Of a stretch of DNA of 64,000 nucleotides, positions 42,438 to 50,216 are shown piece by piece. The stretch covers positions 124,001 to 188,000 of the forward strand of contig JACKDN010000007.1 in the NCBI GenBank assembly GCA_020633465.1. The letters run 5' to 3'. The notes under the pieces were generated by a model that was given only the letters and a program-made list of their open reading frames with translations, was not told the origin of the DNA and ran no database searches. Position numbers and translations under genes: made by a program. The stretch's first letter is position 1. Every line of letters begins with the position of its first letter. Source of the stretch: Myxococcales bacterium. GTDB taxonomy: Bacteria; Myxococcota_A; Bradymonadia; UBA7976; UBA1532.

Positions 42438-43226
42438 TTAAGCGAAGCTCCTGACCAGGCTGCCCACGAGCAGGTTCCACCCGTCGACCAACACGAAGAG
42501 CATGATCTTGAAGGGCAGCGAGATCAGGATGGGGGGCAGCATCATCATGCCCATCGCCATCAGGATCGACGCCACCACCATGTCGAGCACCAAGAACGGG
42601 ATGTAGAGCATGAAGCCCATCGTGAAGGCGGTCTTCAGCTCGCTGAGCACGAAGGCGGGCACCAGCTGCCAGGTGCTGACGTCGGCGCGCGTGCGCGGCT
42701 TGTCCTGACCGGCCGCCTCGACGAACAGCCCCAGGTCCTTCTGCCGGGTGTGCGCGAACATGAAGGCGCGCACCGGGGTGATCGCGCGATCGAGCGCGAC
42801 GGTCTGATCGATCGTGCCCTCGACGTAGGGCTGCAGCGCCTCCTCGTTCACCTTGCTCCAGACCGGCTGCATCACGAACACGGTCAAGAACAGCGCCAGC
42901 GCGATCATCACCTGGTTGGGCGGCGACTGCTGGGTGCCGAGGGCCTGACGCAGGAACGAGAAGACGATGACGATGCGCGTGAAGCTGGTCATCGTCAGCA
43001 GGATGGCCGGCGCCAGCGTCAGCACCGTCAAGAGCGCCAGGATGCGCAGCACGCCCACCCAGTCGGCGTCGCCGCCGCCCACCGCCAGCTCGACGCGCGG
43101 CAGCGACAGCGGGCTGACCGGCCCGGCCGGGGGCTGCAGCGGCGGCTGGCCCTGGGCCCAGGCGGCCGCGCAGATCAGGAGCGTGGCGAGCCCCAACAGG
43201 GTCGCGATGAGCGTGCGCGTGCGCAT
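42438..43226 (-). CDS. fliP: Flagellar export gate protein FliP
   Basis: 262 residues with a cleavable signal peptide (MRTRTLIATLLGLATLLICAAAWAQ). Four membrane segments follow, with signatures TSFTRIVIVFSFLRQALGTQQSPPNQVMI and FVLSELKTAFTMGFMLYIPFLVLDMVV. The ATG at 43226 has GAGGAT upstream. The frame is open far upstream only because of a 15-base tandem repeat and is not part of the protein. Confidence 0.96.
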   Translation of the reverse strand: MRTRTLIATLLGLATLLICAAAWAQGQPPLQPPAGPVSPLSLPRVELAVGGGDADWVGVLRILALLTVLTLAPAILLTMTSFTRIVIVFSFLRQALGTQQSPPNQVMIALALFLTVFVMQPVWSKVNEEALQPYVEGTIDQTVALDRAITPVRAFMFAHTRQKDLGLFVEAAGQDKPRTRADVSTWQLVPAFVLSELKTAFTMGFMLYIPFLVLDMVVASILMAMGMMMLPPILISLPFKIMLFVLVDGWNLLVGSLVRSFA

Positions 43227-43240
43227 CGACGGGATCCTCG

Positions 43241-43357
43241 AGCGTTCGAAGAGGGAGCGTTCGGCCAGTCGAAGCGTTCGACCGGGGAACGTTCGACCGG
43301 GGAGCGTTCGACCGGGGAGCGTTCGACCGGGCAGCGTTCGACCGGGCCGAGCGTTCA
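43241..43357. repeat. Tandem 15-base repeat in the fliO-fliP gap
   Basis: Eight copies of AGCGTTCG start at 43241, 43256, 43273, 43288, 43303, 43318, 43333 and 43350, one copy reading AACGTTCG. Spacing is 15 bases, with two of 17, and the core unit is AGCGTTCGACCGGGG. The array fills the whole gap between the fliO stop and the fliP ribosome binding site. Confidence 0.9.
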
Positions 43358-44797
43358 GGCGCCCTGCAGCTGACGGATGCGCGCCAGCAGATCGGCGCCG
43401 TCGTCGTTCACCGGCGCGGCCACGCGGCGCGCGGGCGGCGCGCTGCGGCGCGGCGCCCGGCGCGCGACGCGCACGGCGGGCTCGTCCTCGACGGCCTCGG
43501 CCAGCGCGTCGAGCGCGTCCATCTCGGCCGCCTCGCGCACGGCCTCCTGCTCGCGGGCGAAGAAGTCGCGCTCGAGATCGCTGCTCGAGACGTCGTCGGC
43601 GTCCTCGTCGGCCGGGCGGGTGGTCGCCGCGCGGATGCGCGCCACCGCGCGCCCGAGCTTCTCGGCGAAGGCCCCCACCGGGCTCGCGGCCTGCGCCCCG
43701 GGCGCGTCGAAGGTGGGCAGCGCGTCGGCCGGGATGGCCTCGGTCGTCGGCACGACCGACGGCTCGACCGCGGGCCCCGCCTCGGCGACGGCGTCCTCCT
43801 TGCGGTCGATCTTCGTCAGCATCTGGACGCCCTTGTCGCTGGTGCCCAAGAGCACCATCTCGCCGGCCACGTCCACCAGCAGCAGGCTCTGCTTGGGGCC
43901 CAGCAGGTGGCTGCCCACCGGCTTGATCAGCGGCCCCTGCCCGGCGCGCGGGCGGACCGTGCGCATCTTGCGCCACATGAAGACGCCCGCGCCGCCCAGC
44001 ATCAGCAGGGCCATCAGCACCGGGCCGAAGCCGGGGCCCTCGTCGGGCGCCCCCGCCATCGCGGCGCTCAGCGGGGCGGCCTCGACCGCGTCCTCCGCGG
44101 TGGGCAGCGCGGTCGCCTCGGGATCGATCGGCTGATCCTCCTCGGCGACGGCCACCGCCTCGGGCGCCTCGGCGGCGGGCGCGGCCTCGCCGGGCGCCTC
44201 GGTGGGCGCGGCCTCGGCGGGCGCCGCCGCGAGGGCCTCCTCGGCCTCACCCTCGAGGGCGGCCTCGGCCGCCTCCTCGGGCGCGGCCGGCGCCTCGGCC
44301 ACCGCCGCCGCGTCGCCGGCGGCCCAGGCCGCCGCGATGGCCTCGGTGCGCGGCACCTGCACCACCAGGGCGCCGCCCTCGCTGCGCACCATGATGTTGC
44401 GCAGCATGGCATCGCTCAGCGGCTTCTTCAGACGCACGCGCACGACCGCGGCCGGCGCCTTGCGCCGCGACGGGTGCAGCAGCGTGCGCTTGATCAGGTC
44501 GTCGGGCGTCTCGAGCCACACGCGGTCGGTCTGGGTGTTCTCGACCCGCAGCATCAGCACCGCGCCGTCGGTGCGCGCCGACAGATCGGCCTCGGTCAGG
44601 GCGGGCGCGGCGTGCAGCGCGAACTCGAGCGCGTCGTCGGTGCCGGCGAAGTCGACCTTCGTCAGCGTCTTGACGTCCCCCGCCTGAGCGTTGACGACGG
44701 CGGGCGCCGCCGTCAGGCCCAGCAGGGTGGCCAGGACGATGCCCGAACGGGCGTAGCGGGCGGCTCGGAGCTGGTTTCGCGCGTGGTGCGAGCGCAT
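43355..44797 (-). CDS. fliO: FliO-domain protein with large periplasmic N-terminal extension
   Basis: 480 residues against about 100-150 for ordinary FliO. After a signal peptide (cleaved near NAQA), residues about 40-150 form a beta-rich domain resembling AMIN (VKTLTKVDFAGTDDALEFAL...RVRLKKPLSDAMLRN). An Ala/Glu/Pro-rich linker of about 100 residues, one transmembrane segment (GPVLMALLMLGGAGVFMW, about 260) and the FliO domain (VGSHLLGPKQSLLLVDVAGEMVLLGTSDKGVQMLTKI) follow. A charged tail ends the protein. FliO is an assembly factor for FliP. It heads the fliOPQR-flhBA series and is preceded by a sigma-54-like site. The AMIN assignment is tentative. Confidence 0.85.
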   Translation of the reverse strand: MRSHHARNQLRAARYARSGIVLATLLGLTAAPAVVNAQAGDVKTLTKVDFAGTDDALEFALHAAPALTEADLSARTDGAVLMLRVENTQTDRVWLETPDDLIKRTLLHPSRRKAPAAVVRVRLKKPLSDAMLRNIMVRSEGGALVVQVPRTEAIAAAWAAGDAAAVAEAPAAPEEAAEAALEGEAEEALAAAPAEAAPTEAPGEAAPAAEAPEAVAVAEEDQPIDPEATALPTAEDAVEAAPLSAAMAGAPDEGPGFGPVLMALLMLGGAGVFMWRKMRTVRPRAGQGPLIKPVGSHLLGPKQSLLLVDVAGEMVLLGTSDKGVQMLTKIDRKEDAVAEAGPAVEPSVVPTTEAIPADALPTFDAPGAQAASPVGAFAEKLGRAVARIRAATTRPADEDADDVSSSDLERDFFAREQEAVREAAEMDALDALAEAVEDEPAVRVARRAPRRSAPPARRVAAPVNDDGADLLARIRQLQGA

Positions 44798-44885
44798 GGA
44801 TCCCCCTTCGCGGCGCGCGGGAGCGCGCGGCGTGTGTTCTCGACGGCTATCGCTGTCTGGAGCCGTCAGGCTCGGGGAGGGACTT

Positions 44886-44901
44886 TGCAGATGCCGTGCC
44901 G
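44886..44901 (-). promoter_or_regulatory. Sigma-54-like promoter of fliO
   Basis: On the minus strand CGGCACG-GCAT-CTGCA: two mismatches to consensus, with GGCACG and the GG/GC spacing kept. It is about 90 bases before the fliO start and after the fliN stop. Confidence 0.5.
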
Positions 44902-44939
44902 ACCCGTGAGCCGCCGGGGCTCACCGACCGATCCGGTCT

Positions 44940-45215
44940 TCAGTCGCGCAGACGCTGGACCCGCTCGAGGGGCGACACCACCTCGGTGAGGCGGACGCCG
45001 AACTTCTCGTTGACCACGACGGCCTCGCCGCGCGCGATCACCTTCTCGTTGACGACGATGTCGAGCGACTCGCCCGCCAGCTTGCTCAGCTCGACCACCG
45101 ATCCGGTGGACAGGGCCAACAGCTCGCGGATCAGCATCCGGGTGCGACCGAGGACCACGGCAAGCTCGAGCTCGACGTCGTAGAGGAACTCGATGTTGCG
45201 GACCTCGTCGGCCAT
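44940..45215 (-). CDS. fliN: Flagellar motor switch protein FliN
   Basis: 91 residues, essentially the SpoA surface domain alone (VELELAVVLGRTRMLIRELLALSTGSVVELSKLAGESLDIVVN). The N-terminal extension seen in E. coli FliN is missing. It forms the lower C-ring with FliM. ATG at 45215 has GGGAGG six bases upstream. Confidence 0.94.
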   Translation of the reverse strand: MADEVRNIEFLYDVELELAVVLGRTRMLIRELLALSTGSVVELSKLAGESLDIVVNEKVIARGEAVVVNEKFGVRLTEVVSPLERVQRLRD

Positions 45216-45293
45216 CTGCACCCTCCCGGGGGAACACTCGCGAGCAATGGGCGTGCCGCTTGGGCAGGCCCGGGGAAAACGAACGCGCCGGCG

Positions 45294-46346
45294 TCAGGCC
45301 GGCGACTTCTGATCGTCCAGGACGGGCGGCCCCTTCTTGCGCGGTCGCTCCACCGGCACGTCGTGCACCACCTGAGCGGCGATCACGCCGGCCCGCTCGA
45401 CCGGCGTCACGCGGAACTTGGTCGACCCCTCGACGTACATCGGCAGCGGGTCGGTCTGCGGCTGGTCCAGCGTGATCACGTCGCCGGGCGCCAGGCTGAG
45501 CAGATCGCGCACGGTGATGCGGCTGGTGCCCAAGAGCACCTCGGCGCGCACCGGCACGTCGTGCAGGTGCTGGGCGATCTGGTCCAGCCAGCCCGAGTCC
45601 TCGTCGGTCGTCTCGGCCTGGATGCCGCTCGACAGATACTGCCGGATGGGCTCGATGGTGCTGTACGGGATGACCACCTGCACGGTGCCGCGCAGGTTCT
45701 CCATCTCGAGCTCGAAGCTGGTCAGCACCACCACGTCGCTCGGCGGCACCACGGCGAGGAACTGCGGGTTGATCTCGGTGCGCAGGTACTCGCCGCGGAT
45801 GGGGTACACCGGCTGCCAGGCGCGCTCGAGGTCGTCGAGCAGCAGGTTGACCACCTTCTTGATGATCATCAGCTCGATGGCGGTGAAGTCGCGCCCCTCG
45901 ACCCGCTCCTGCGCGTTGGTGGCGCCGCCGAAGAAGTTGTTGAGGAAGGCGAAGATCAGCTTCGCCTCGATGGCCACGATGCACGACCCGCGCAGCGGGT
46001 GCAGGCGCACGATGTTCAGGCAGCTGGGGATGGGGAGGTAGTTCAGGAACTCCCCGTACTTCATCAGGCTGGTGCTCTCGACCGACACCTGCAGGATCTT
46101 GCGCAGGCTGTTCGACAGCGTGATGCGGAACTGCCGCGCGAAGCGATCGTTGATGATGTCGAGCGTCGGCATCCGGCCGCGGATGATGCGGTCCTGGCTC
46201 AGCAGGTCGTACTTGACCGCCCCCGCGCCCGACTCGCCCGCGACGACGCTGCCGACGCCCTCGCCGGCCTCGACGTCGACCTTGCCCTCGTTGACCGCCG
46301 AGAGCAGCGCGTCGATCTCGTTCTGCGAGAGGATCTGCTCGGCCAT
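45294..46346 (-). CDS. fliM: Flagellar motor switch protein FliM
   Basis: 350 residues. The N-terminus (MAEQILSQNEIDALLSAVNEG) carries the CheY-P binding segment. The middle CheC-like domain (about 45-230) includes the FliG-contact region with GGATNAQERVEGRDFTAIE, and a SpoA domain is at the C-terminus (about 265-330). It couples chemotaxis signals to rotation. It lies 10 bases after fliL. Confidence 0.96.
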   Translation of the reverse strand: MAEQILSQNEIDALLSAVNEGKVDVEAGEGVGSVVAGESGAGAVKYDLLSQDRIIRGRMPTLDIINDRFARQFRITLSNSLRKILQVSVESTSLMKYGEFLNYLPIPSCLNIVRLHPLRGSCIVAIEAKLIFAFLNNFFGGATNAQERVEGRDFTAIELMIIKKVVNLLLDDLERAWQPVYPIRGEYLRTEINPQFLAVVPPSDVVVLTSFELEMENLRGTVQVVIPYSTIEPIRQYLSSGIQAETTDEDSGWLDQIAQHLHDVPVRAEVLLGTSRITVRDLLSLAPGDVITLDQPQTDPLPMYVEGSTKFRVTPVERAGVIAAQVVHDVPVERPRKKGPPVLDDQKSPA

Positions 46347-46356
46347 GCGGCGTACC

Positions 46357-46887
46357 TTACTGCACGATCCACTCGTCCGGCCACACGCCCACCACGCGCC
46401 CCTTCGAGAGCGAGGCGTTCACGCGCCGGATCATGGCCTTGCGCAGCGCCTCCATGCTCTCGGGGCCCTGGACGTCGGCCACGCGCTGGCCGCTGAGCAG
46501 CATGGTGATCTGGTAGCGGATCTGGCTCAGCCGCGACTCGACCTCGGCGCGCGTCTCTTCGCTGTCGAGCTCGAGCTGGATCTTCGTCTTGAGGTAGCGG
46601 TCGCCGGTGGGCTCGCGCAGGTTCACCACCAGCGTGCCCAGCTCCATCATCGGCCCCGGCTCGCCCTCGGCGCCGCCCGGCCGCGCGGCGGCCGCGGCCT
46701 GCATCTCGGCGGCCTCCATCCCCTTCTCGGGCGACATCGGGGCCTCGCCCCCACCGCCCAGCACGACGAAGGCCGCCAGGCCCAGCAGGCCCAGCGTGTT
46801 GATGCCCCCGAGGATCAGCAGGATCTTGCCCGCGCCGCCGCCCTTCCCCTCTTCGGCGCCCTCTTCCGGCTCTTCGTCTTCGGCCAT
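46357..46887 (-). CDS. fliL: Flagellar basal-body-associated protein FliL
   Basis: 176 residues: an acidic cytoplasmic N-terminus, one transmembrane helix (ILLILGGINTLGLLGLAAFVVLGGG, about 20-45) and a periplasmic domain (LGTLVVNLREPTGDRYLKTKIQLELDSEETRAEVESRLSQIRYQI). FliL supports stator function under load. motAB, frequent neighbours, are absent. Confidence 0.92.
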   Translation of the reverse strand: MAEDEEPEEGAEEGKGGGAGKILLILGGINTLGLLGLAAFVVLGGGGEAPMSPEKGMEAAEMQAAAAARPGGAEGEPGPMMELGTLVVNLREPTGDRYLKTKIQLELDSEETRAEVESRLSQIRYQITMLLSGQRVADVQGPESMEALRKAMIRRVNASLSKGRVVGVWPDEWIVQ

Positions 46888-47002
46888 CTCGCTCCCTCAC
46901 CTCGCCGGCGCGCGCCCCGCGCGGGCGCACCGCCATCAGGCCAACGCCGCCCGGCAAAATCAACTTCGGCGCGTGTCCGCCGCCCCCCGTCGCCCCGAAA
47001 GA

Positions 47003-47035
47003 CGAACGCCCGGCGTGGGTCGCGCCGGGCGTTCG
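47003..47035 (-). terminator. Hairpin terminator between flgE and fliL
   Basis: A 13-base perfect stem (CGAACGCCCGGCG, arms 47003-47015 and 47023-47035) with a 7-base loop. On the minus strand it is followed by the modestly T-rich TCTTTC. It separates the flgE side from fliLMN. Confidence 0.65.
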
Positions 47036-47057
47036 CGATGGGTCGAATACTTGCACT

Positions 47058-47252
47058 TCAAGGAACGGGGCCTGGTCGAGGCCCCCCGTGCGATTCGTCC
47101 ACGGCAGGGGGTGGGTCGTCCCCCTCGACGCCCGGGCTGGGTGACCCGGGCATCGTCAGAGCCATGGCGCTGGGCGTCGACGGCACGACGACGAACCAGC
47201 GAACCGCGTGCGCTCGGCCGGGGCCTTCCCCCGCCGAGTGCGACCAGTCCAT
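47058..47252 (-). CDS. Possible 64-residue ORF behind a near-perfect Shine-Dalgarno
   Basis: ATG at 47252 (MDWSHSAGEG, later RWFVVVPSTPSAMALTMPG) is preceded by AAGGAGGTGAG. That is almost the full anti-16S complement, with a rather long spacing of 13 bases from GGAGG. The product is Pro/Gly-rich in its second half and matches no family I know. It occupies the position of flbD but lacks the FlbD opening TRLNG. It could be a leader peptide or chance. Confidence 0.3.
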   Translation of the reverse strand: MDWSHSAGEGPGRAHAVRWFVVVPSTPSAMALTMPGSPSPGVEGDDPPPAVDESHGGPRPGPVP

Positions 47253-47261
47253 GTGCGTGGG

Positions 47262-47425
47262 CTCACCTCCTTCGTTCCTTCTCTTCGCACCGGACGCCGT
47301 TCCTTCCCTGGAACCGTCAGCCGACGGCCGCCCGACACCTGCTGCCTGGTCCGACACCCTGCCCTCCGTGGCAGGTCGATCGAACCACCGGCCCTTCCGT
47401 GGACCAGCCAACAGGTGTCGGGCGG
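47262..47425 (-). ncRNA. Candidate structured 5' leader RNA
   Basis: A 14-base perfect stem (CCGCCCGACACCTG, 47328-47341, with 47412-47425) encloses a 4+4 internal loop and a second stem (CTGGTCC, 47346-47352, with 47401-47407). Inside are a 6-base hairpin (CCTGCC, 47358-47363, with 47370-47375) and a further helix (47385-47391 with 47397-47402) that competes with the end of the second stem. Two more hairpins (47299-47314, 47314-47327) follow before the Shine-Dalgarno at 47262-47272. Strand is inferred from the flanking minus-strand genes. It resembles no riboswitch I can name. Confidence 0.4.
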
Positions 47426-47558
47426 ACCGCCGACCTCGAGCCGCTCCCTGGTCGAGACCGCGCGCCCGTCGCCTTGCGAGGGCACGCGAACCGACATCGC
47501 CCGATGGCGCGGCGGGGTCACCCCCGCCCGTTCAACCTTCGATGTCCCGCCGCCGCGA

Positions 47559-48851
47559 CTACCGCAGCAGCTGGAAGACCTCCTGCAACAGACCGTCGGC
47601 GGTCTGGATGGTGCGCGAGTTCGCCTGGAACGCGCGCTGGTAGGCGATCAGGTCGATGAACTGATCGCTGATCTCGACGTTGGACAGCTCGAGGGCGCCG
47701 CTGACGACGCCGCCGCGGCCGCCGGTGAGCGCGCTGCCCACCACGGCCTGCCCGCTGCTGGCGGTCTCGACGAAGTTGTTGCCGCCGACGGCGCCGAGGC
47801 TGGTGGGATCCTCGAAGCGCGCCGTCGCCACCTGCCCCAGCACCAGCGTGCGGCCGTTGGTGAAGCCGCCGGTGACGGTGCCGTGCTGGTCGACCGCGAT
47901 GTTGTCGAGCTCGCCGGTGCCGTAGCCGTCCTGGGTGATGAAGTTGGCGCTGCTCTCGCGCACCTGGTTCCACTGCGACGAGCCCGCGCGGCCGGTGCCC
48001 CCGTCGTTCAGCGCGTCGCCGAAGTCGAAGGTGATCTGGCCCTGCGTGGCGCCGATCCAGTCGACGACGACGGGATCGGGCACGTTCTCGGCCACCAGCA
48101 GCCCGTCGGCGTCGAAGTCCAGCGTGCCCAGCGGCACCTGCACCGGCGTGCCGGCCACGCCGCCGGCGATCTCGGCGCCGTCGACCGTGCCGTTCAGCTC
48201 CCAGGTGCCCTGCGCGGTGTGGGTGCCGTAGACGGTCATCTCGTGCGGGTTGCCGAGGCTGTCGTACAGCACCACCGACGTGCGGAAGCTGCTGGTGCCT
48301 TCGGGATCGGCCGGGTCGAAGGCCTGGATGGGATCGTCGGGGCGCAGGTTGGCGTGCATCTCGACCTGCTCGGTCGCGCGCGGCTCGAGCTGGCGCCGCG
48401 TGATGCGGACGTCGTCCTGCACCGCGCTCAGCTCGCCCACGCCGTTGGCGTTGTAGCCCTGCACGCGCTGGCCGCTCTGGTTGATGAGGAAGCCCTCCTC
48501 GTCGAACCGGAACGCGCCGTTGCGGGTGTACTGGTTCTCGGTGCCCTCCTGGCCGCGCACGACGAAGAAGCCGTCGCCGCTGATCGCCAGATCGGTGGGC
48601 ACGCCGGTGTTCTGGAAGCTGCCCTGCGTGAACAGCTTCTCGATGCGCTCGAGGGTGACGCCCCGGCCCACCTGGTTGGTGCCCGAGCCGCCCGTGATGA
48701 ACTCGCTGATCAGATCTTCGAAGTGGGCGCGCGCCCCCTTGAAGCCCGTCGTGTTGCTGTTCGCGATGTTGTCGCCGACGACGCCGACGCCGATCGACGC
48801 CGCGTGCAACCCCGTGTTGCCCGTGTAGAGCGATCCCAACAAACCAGCCAT
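47559..48851 (-). CDS. flgE: Flagellar hook protein FlgE
   Basis: 430 residues. The N-terminal rod/hook motif (LYTGNTGLHAASIGVGVVGDNIANSNTTGFKGARAHFED) and C-terminal helix (SNVEISDQFIDLIAYQRAFQANSRTIQTADGLLQEVFQL) flank a middle hook domain (PIQAFDPADPEGTSSFRTSVVLYDSLGNPHEMTVY). This layout and length fit FlgE rather than the shorter rod proteins FlgF/FlgG. GGAGG precedes the start. Confidence 0.95.
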   Translation of the reverse strand: MAGLLGSLYTGNTGLHAASIGVGVVGDNIANSNTTGFKGARAHFEDLISEFITGGSGTNQVGRGVTLERIEKLFTQGSFQNTGVPTDLAISGDGFFVVRGQEGTENQYTRNGAFRFDEEGFLINQSGQRVQGYNANGVGELSAVQDDVRITRRQLEPRATEQVEMHANLRPDDPIQAFDPADPEGTSSFRTSVVLYDSLGNPHEMTVYGTHTAQGTWELNGTVDGAEIAGGVAGTPVQVPLGTLDFDADGLLVAENVPDPVVVDWIGATQGQITFDFGDALNDGGTGRAGSSQWNQVRESSANFITQDGYGTGELDNIAVDQHGTVTGGFTNGRTLVLGQVATARFEDPTSLGAVGGNNFVETASSGQAVVGSALTGGRGGVVSGALELSNVEISDQFIDLIAYQRAFQANSRTIQTADGLLQEVFQLLR

Positions 48852-49031
48852 AGCTGCACTCCTCCTGTCGCCGTCGGCGTCATCGCCGCGGCCCGGATCG
48901 GTCGAATGGGTGACCTCGGTCGGTCGGTCACCCGCGACGGGCTTCCCGGTCAGGGTCCGGCCCGCACTGTTGCTTCTTCGTCCACCGTGGGTGCGGCCCG
49001 CGCCGCCGGCCCCGATCGCCTCGCCCGCGCC

Positions 49032-49442
49032 TCAGTCCAGGAGCAGAGCGCTGTCGATCTGGGTGAACACGTTGTCCTTCAGCTCGTCCCGCGCGACCGC
49101 GGTGATGACCGTGCGGTTCGGCACGCTCACCACGAACGCGGCCCGGTCGCTCAACAGCAGGCTCTCCTTGCCGCCCTTCTGGGCCAGCAGATCGATCGCC
49201 TGGCTGATCCGGTCCAGCTCGACCGGTCCGAGCTCGATGCCCCGGCTCTGCAGCCGCTGCTGCGCGTGGGCGCTGAGCTTGACGTTGCCCCCGAGCGTCC
49301 CGCTCAGGATGTCGTCGAAGCTCGGGCCCCCGAGGGCACCGCTCCGGGCCTTGCCCGCGTCCGCGTCCCGGGTCCGATCGGCCGTCGGATCGACGATCGA
49401 GCGGGGCCCGGCGCGCGGGAGGAGCAGGTCGAGTCGTCTCAA
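49032..49442 (-). CDS. Flagellar operon protein, TIGR02530 family
   Basis: About 136 residues of the small family found next to flgD/flgE in many Gram-positive and deltaproteobacterial flagellar operons. The core is VKLSAHAQQRLQSRGIELGPVELDRISQAIDLLAQKGGKESLLLSDRAAFVVSVPNRTVITAV. Its molecular role is not well defined. TTG at 49442 is chosen because AGGAGG lies seven bases upstream; a longer frame begins at 49487 without a good site. It sits between flgD and flgE. Confidence 0.8.
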   Translation of the reverse strand: MRRLDLLLPRAGPRSIVDPTADRTRDADAGKARSGALGGPSFDDILSGTLGGNVKLSAHAQQRLQSRGIELGPVELDRISQAIDLLAQKGGKESLLLSDRAAFVVSVPNRTVITAVARDELKDNVFTQIDSALLLD

Positions 49443-49457
49443 CCTCCACCTCCTCTC

Positions 49458-49475
49458 GGCCCACCTTCGTGGGCC
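49458..49475 (-). promoter_or_regulatory. Hairpin just upstream of the TIGR02530 gene
   Basis: GGCCCAC-CTTC-GTGGGCC, a 7-base perfect stem with tetraloop between flgD and this gene, without a T-run. Probably an mRNA-processing or stability element rather than a terminator. Confidence 0.4.
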
Positions 49476-49537
49476 TGTCTCGAACACTCCTTCCTCGCCG
49501 CGCGGCGCGCTCGCGCCGCGGTGAAGTCATCGAACGC

Positions 49538-50206
49538 TCAGAGCACCTCGACCACGTCGCTCAGACGCAGCCGCTGGTTGCCCACCATCAGCTCGGGGAA
49601 GCCCTGGTCGAAGCGCACCCCGGTCACCTTGCCGCGCACCATCGCGTCGACCGGCTCCGGGTTGCCGTCGGCGTCCGTCGCCTGCACCGCCACCGCGTAC
49701 CGGCCCGGCTTGCGGCGCACGCCGTCGTCGCCGACGCCGTCCCAGGTGTAGCTCATGCCCCCCGGCTGCGCGGGCATCGTCTTCTCGAACGCGACCGTGC
49801 CGTCGGCGTCGTAGTAGGTGATCGTCACCGACGTGGCGTCTTCGCCGGGCGAGAAGCGGGCGGTGGCCCCCTCGTCGCCCAGCTCGACCTGATCACCCCG
49901 CGCGACGACCTCGCGGCCGACGAAGCGCAGGGCCTCCTGACTGTTGTTGCTCAGCTGACCGATGGCGAGGTTCTGCACCCCGTCGTTCAGGTTCATCAGC
50001 TGCTCGAGCGTCGAGAACTGCGTCAGCTGCTGCATGTACTGTTCGCTGTCCTGCGGGGCGAGCGGATCCTGGTTGCTGATCTGCGCGACCAGCAGCTTCA
50101 GGAAGCTCTCCTTCTCGATCGCGACGTTGTCCGGGGCCTGATAGGTGCCGGCGCCGATGCCGCCGGGACCGTTCAGCGCCGCCGTCTTGGTTGCTCCCAC
50201 GTCCAT
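49538..50206 (-). CDS. flgD: Flagellar hook cap protein FlgD
   Basis: 222 residues. The conserved N-terminal region reads SFLKLLVAQISNQDPLAPQDSEQYMQQLTQFSTLEQLMNLN. It is followed by the FlgD Ig-like/tudor region (DGTVAFEKTMPAQPGGMSYTWDGVGDDGVRRKPGRYAVAVQATD). It caps the growing hook. ATG at 50206 follows GAGGAGCGATCG. Confidence 0.95.
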   Translation of the reverse strand: MDVGATKTAALNGPGGIGAGTYQAPDNVAIEKESFLKLLVAQISNQDPLAPQDSEQYMQQLTQFSTLEQLMNLNDGVQNLAIGQLSNNSQEALRFVGREVVARGDQVELGDEGATARFSPGEDATSVTITYYDADGTVAFEKTMPAQPGGMSYTWDGVGDDGVRRKPGRYAVAVQATDADGNPEPVDAMVRGKVTGVRFDQGFPELMVGNQRLRLSDVVEVL

Positions 50207-50216
50207 CGATCGCTCC

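Larger units (their letters stand above)
46888..47558. other. 671-base gap between flgE and fliL, hairpin-rich
   Basis: Longest gene-poor stretch of the window. It holds a terminator at 47003-47035, a possible 64-codon gene, a strong Shine-Dalgarno site and many stem-loops. Stem arms are 47067-47073/47079-47085, 47106-47111/47120-47125, 47130-47136/47145-47151, 47213-47218/47233-47238, 47299-47303/47310-47314, 47314-47318/47323-47327 and the long stem at 47328-47425. No conserved protein was recognised. In many species flbD, motA and motB lie here. Confidence 0.6.

Noticed and set aside
43241..43357. Tandem 15-base array considered as a CRISPR
   Set aside because: Units are contiguous with no spacers, too short, and no cas genes are present.
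47058..47252. flbD
   Set aside because: Position fits but the peptide lacks the conserved opening (TRLNG) and length pattern of FlbD.
47040..47558. RNase P RNA, tmRNA or a GEMM (c-di-GMP) riboswitch in the flgE-fliL gap
   Set aside because: None of the conserved sequence blocks of these RNAs could be found on either strand.
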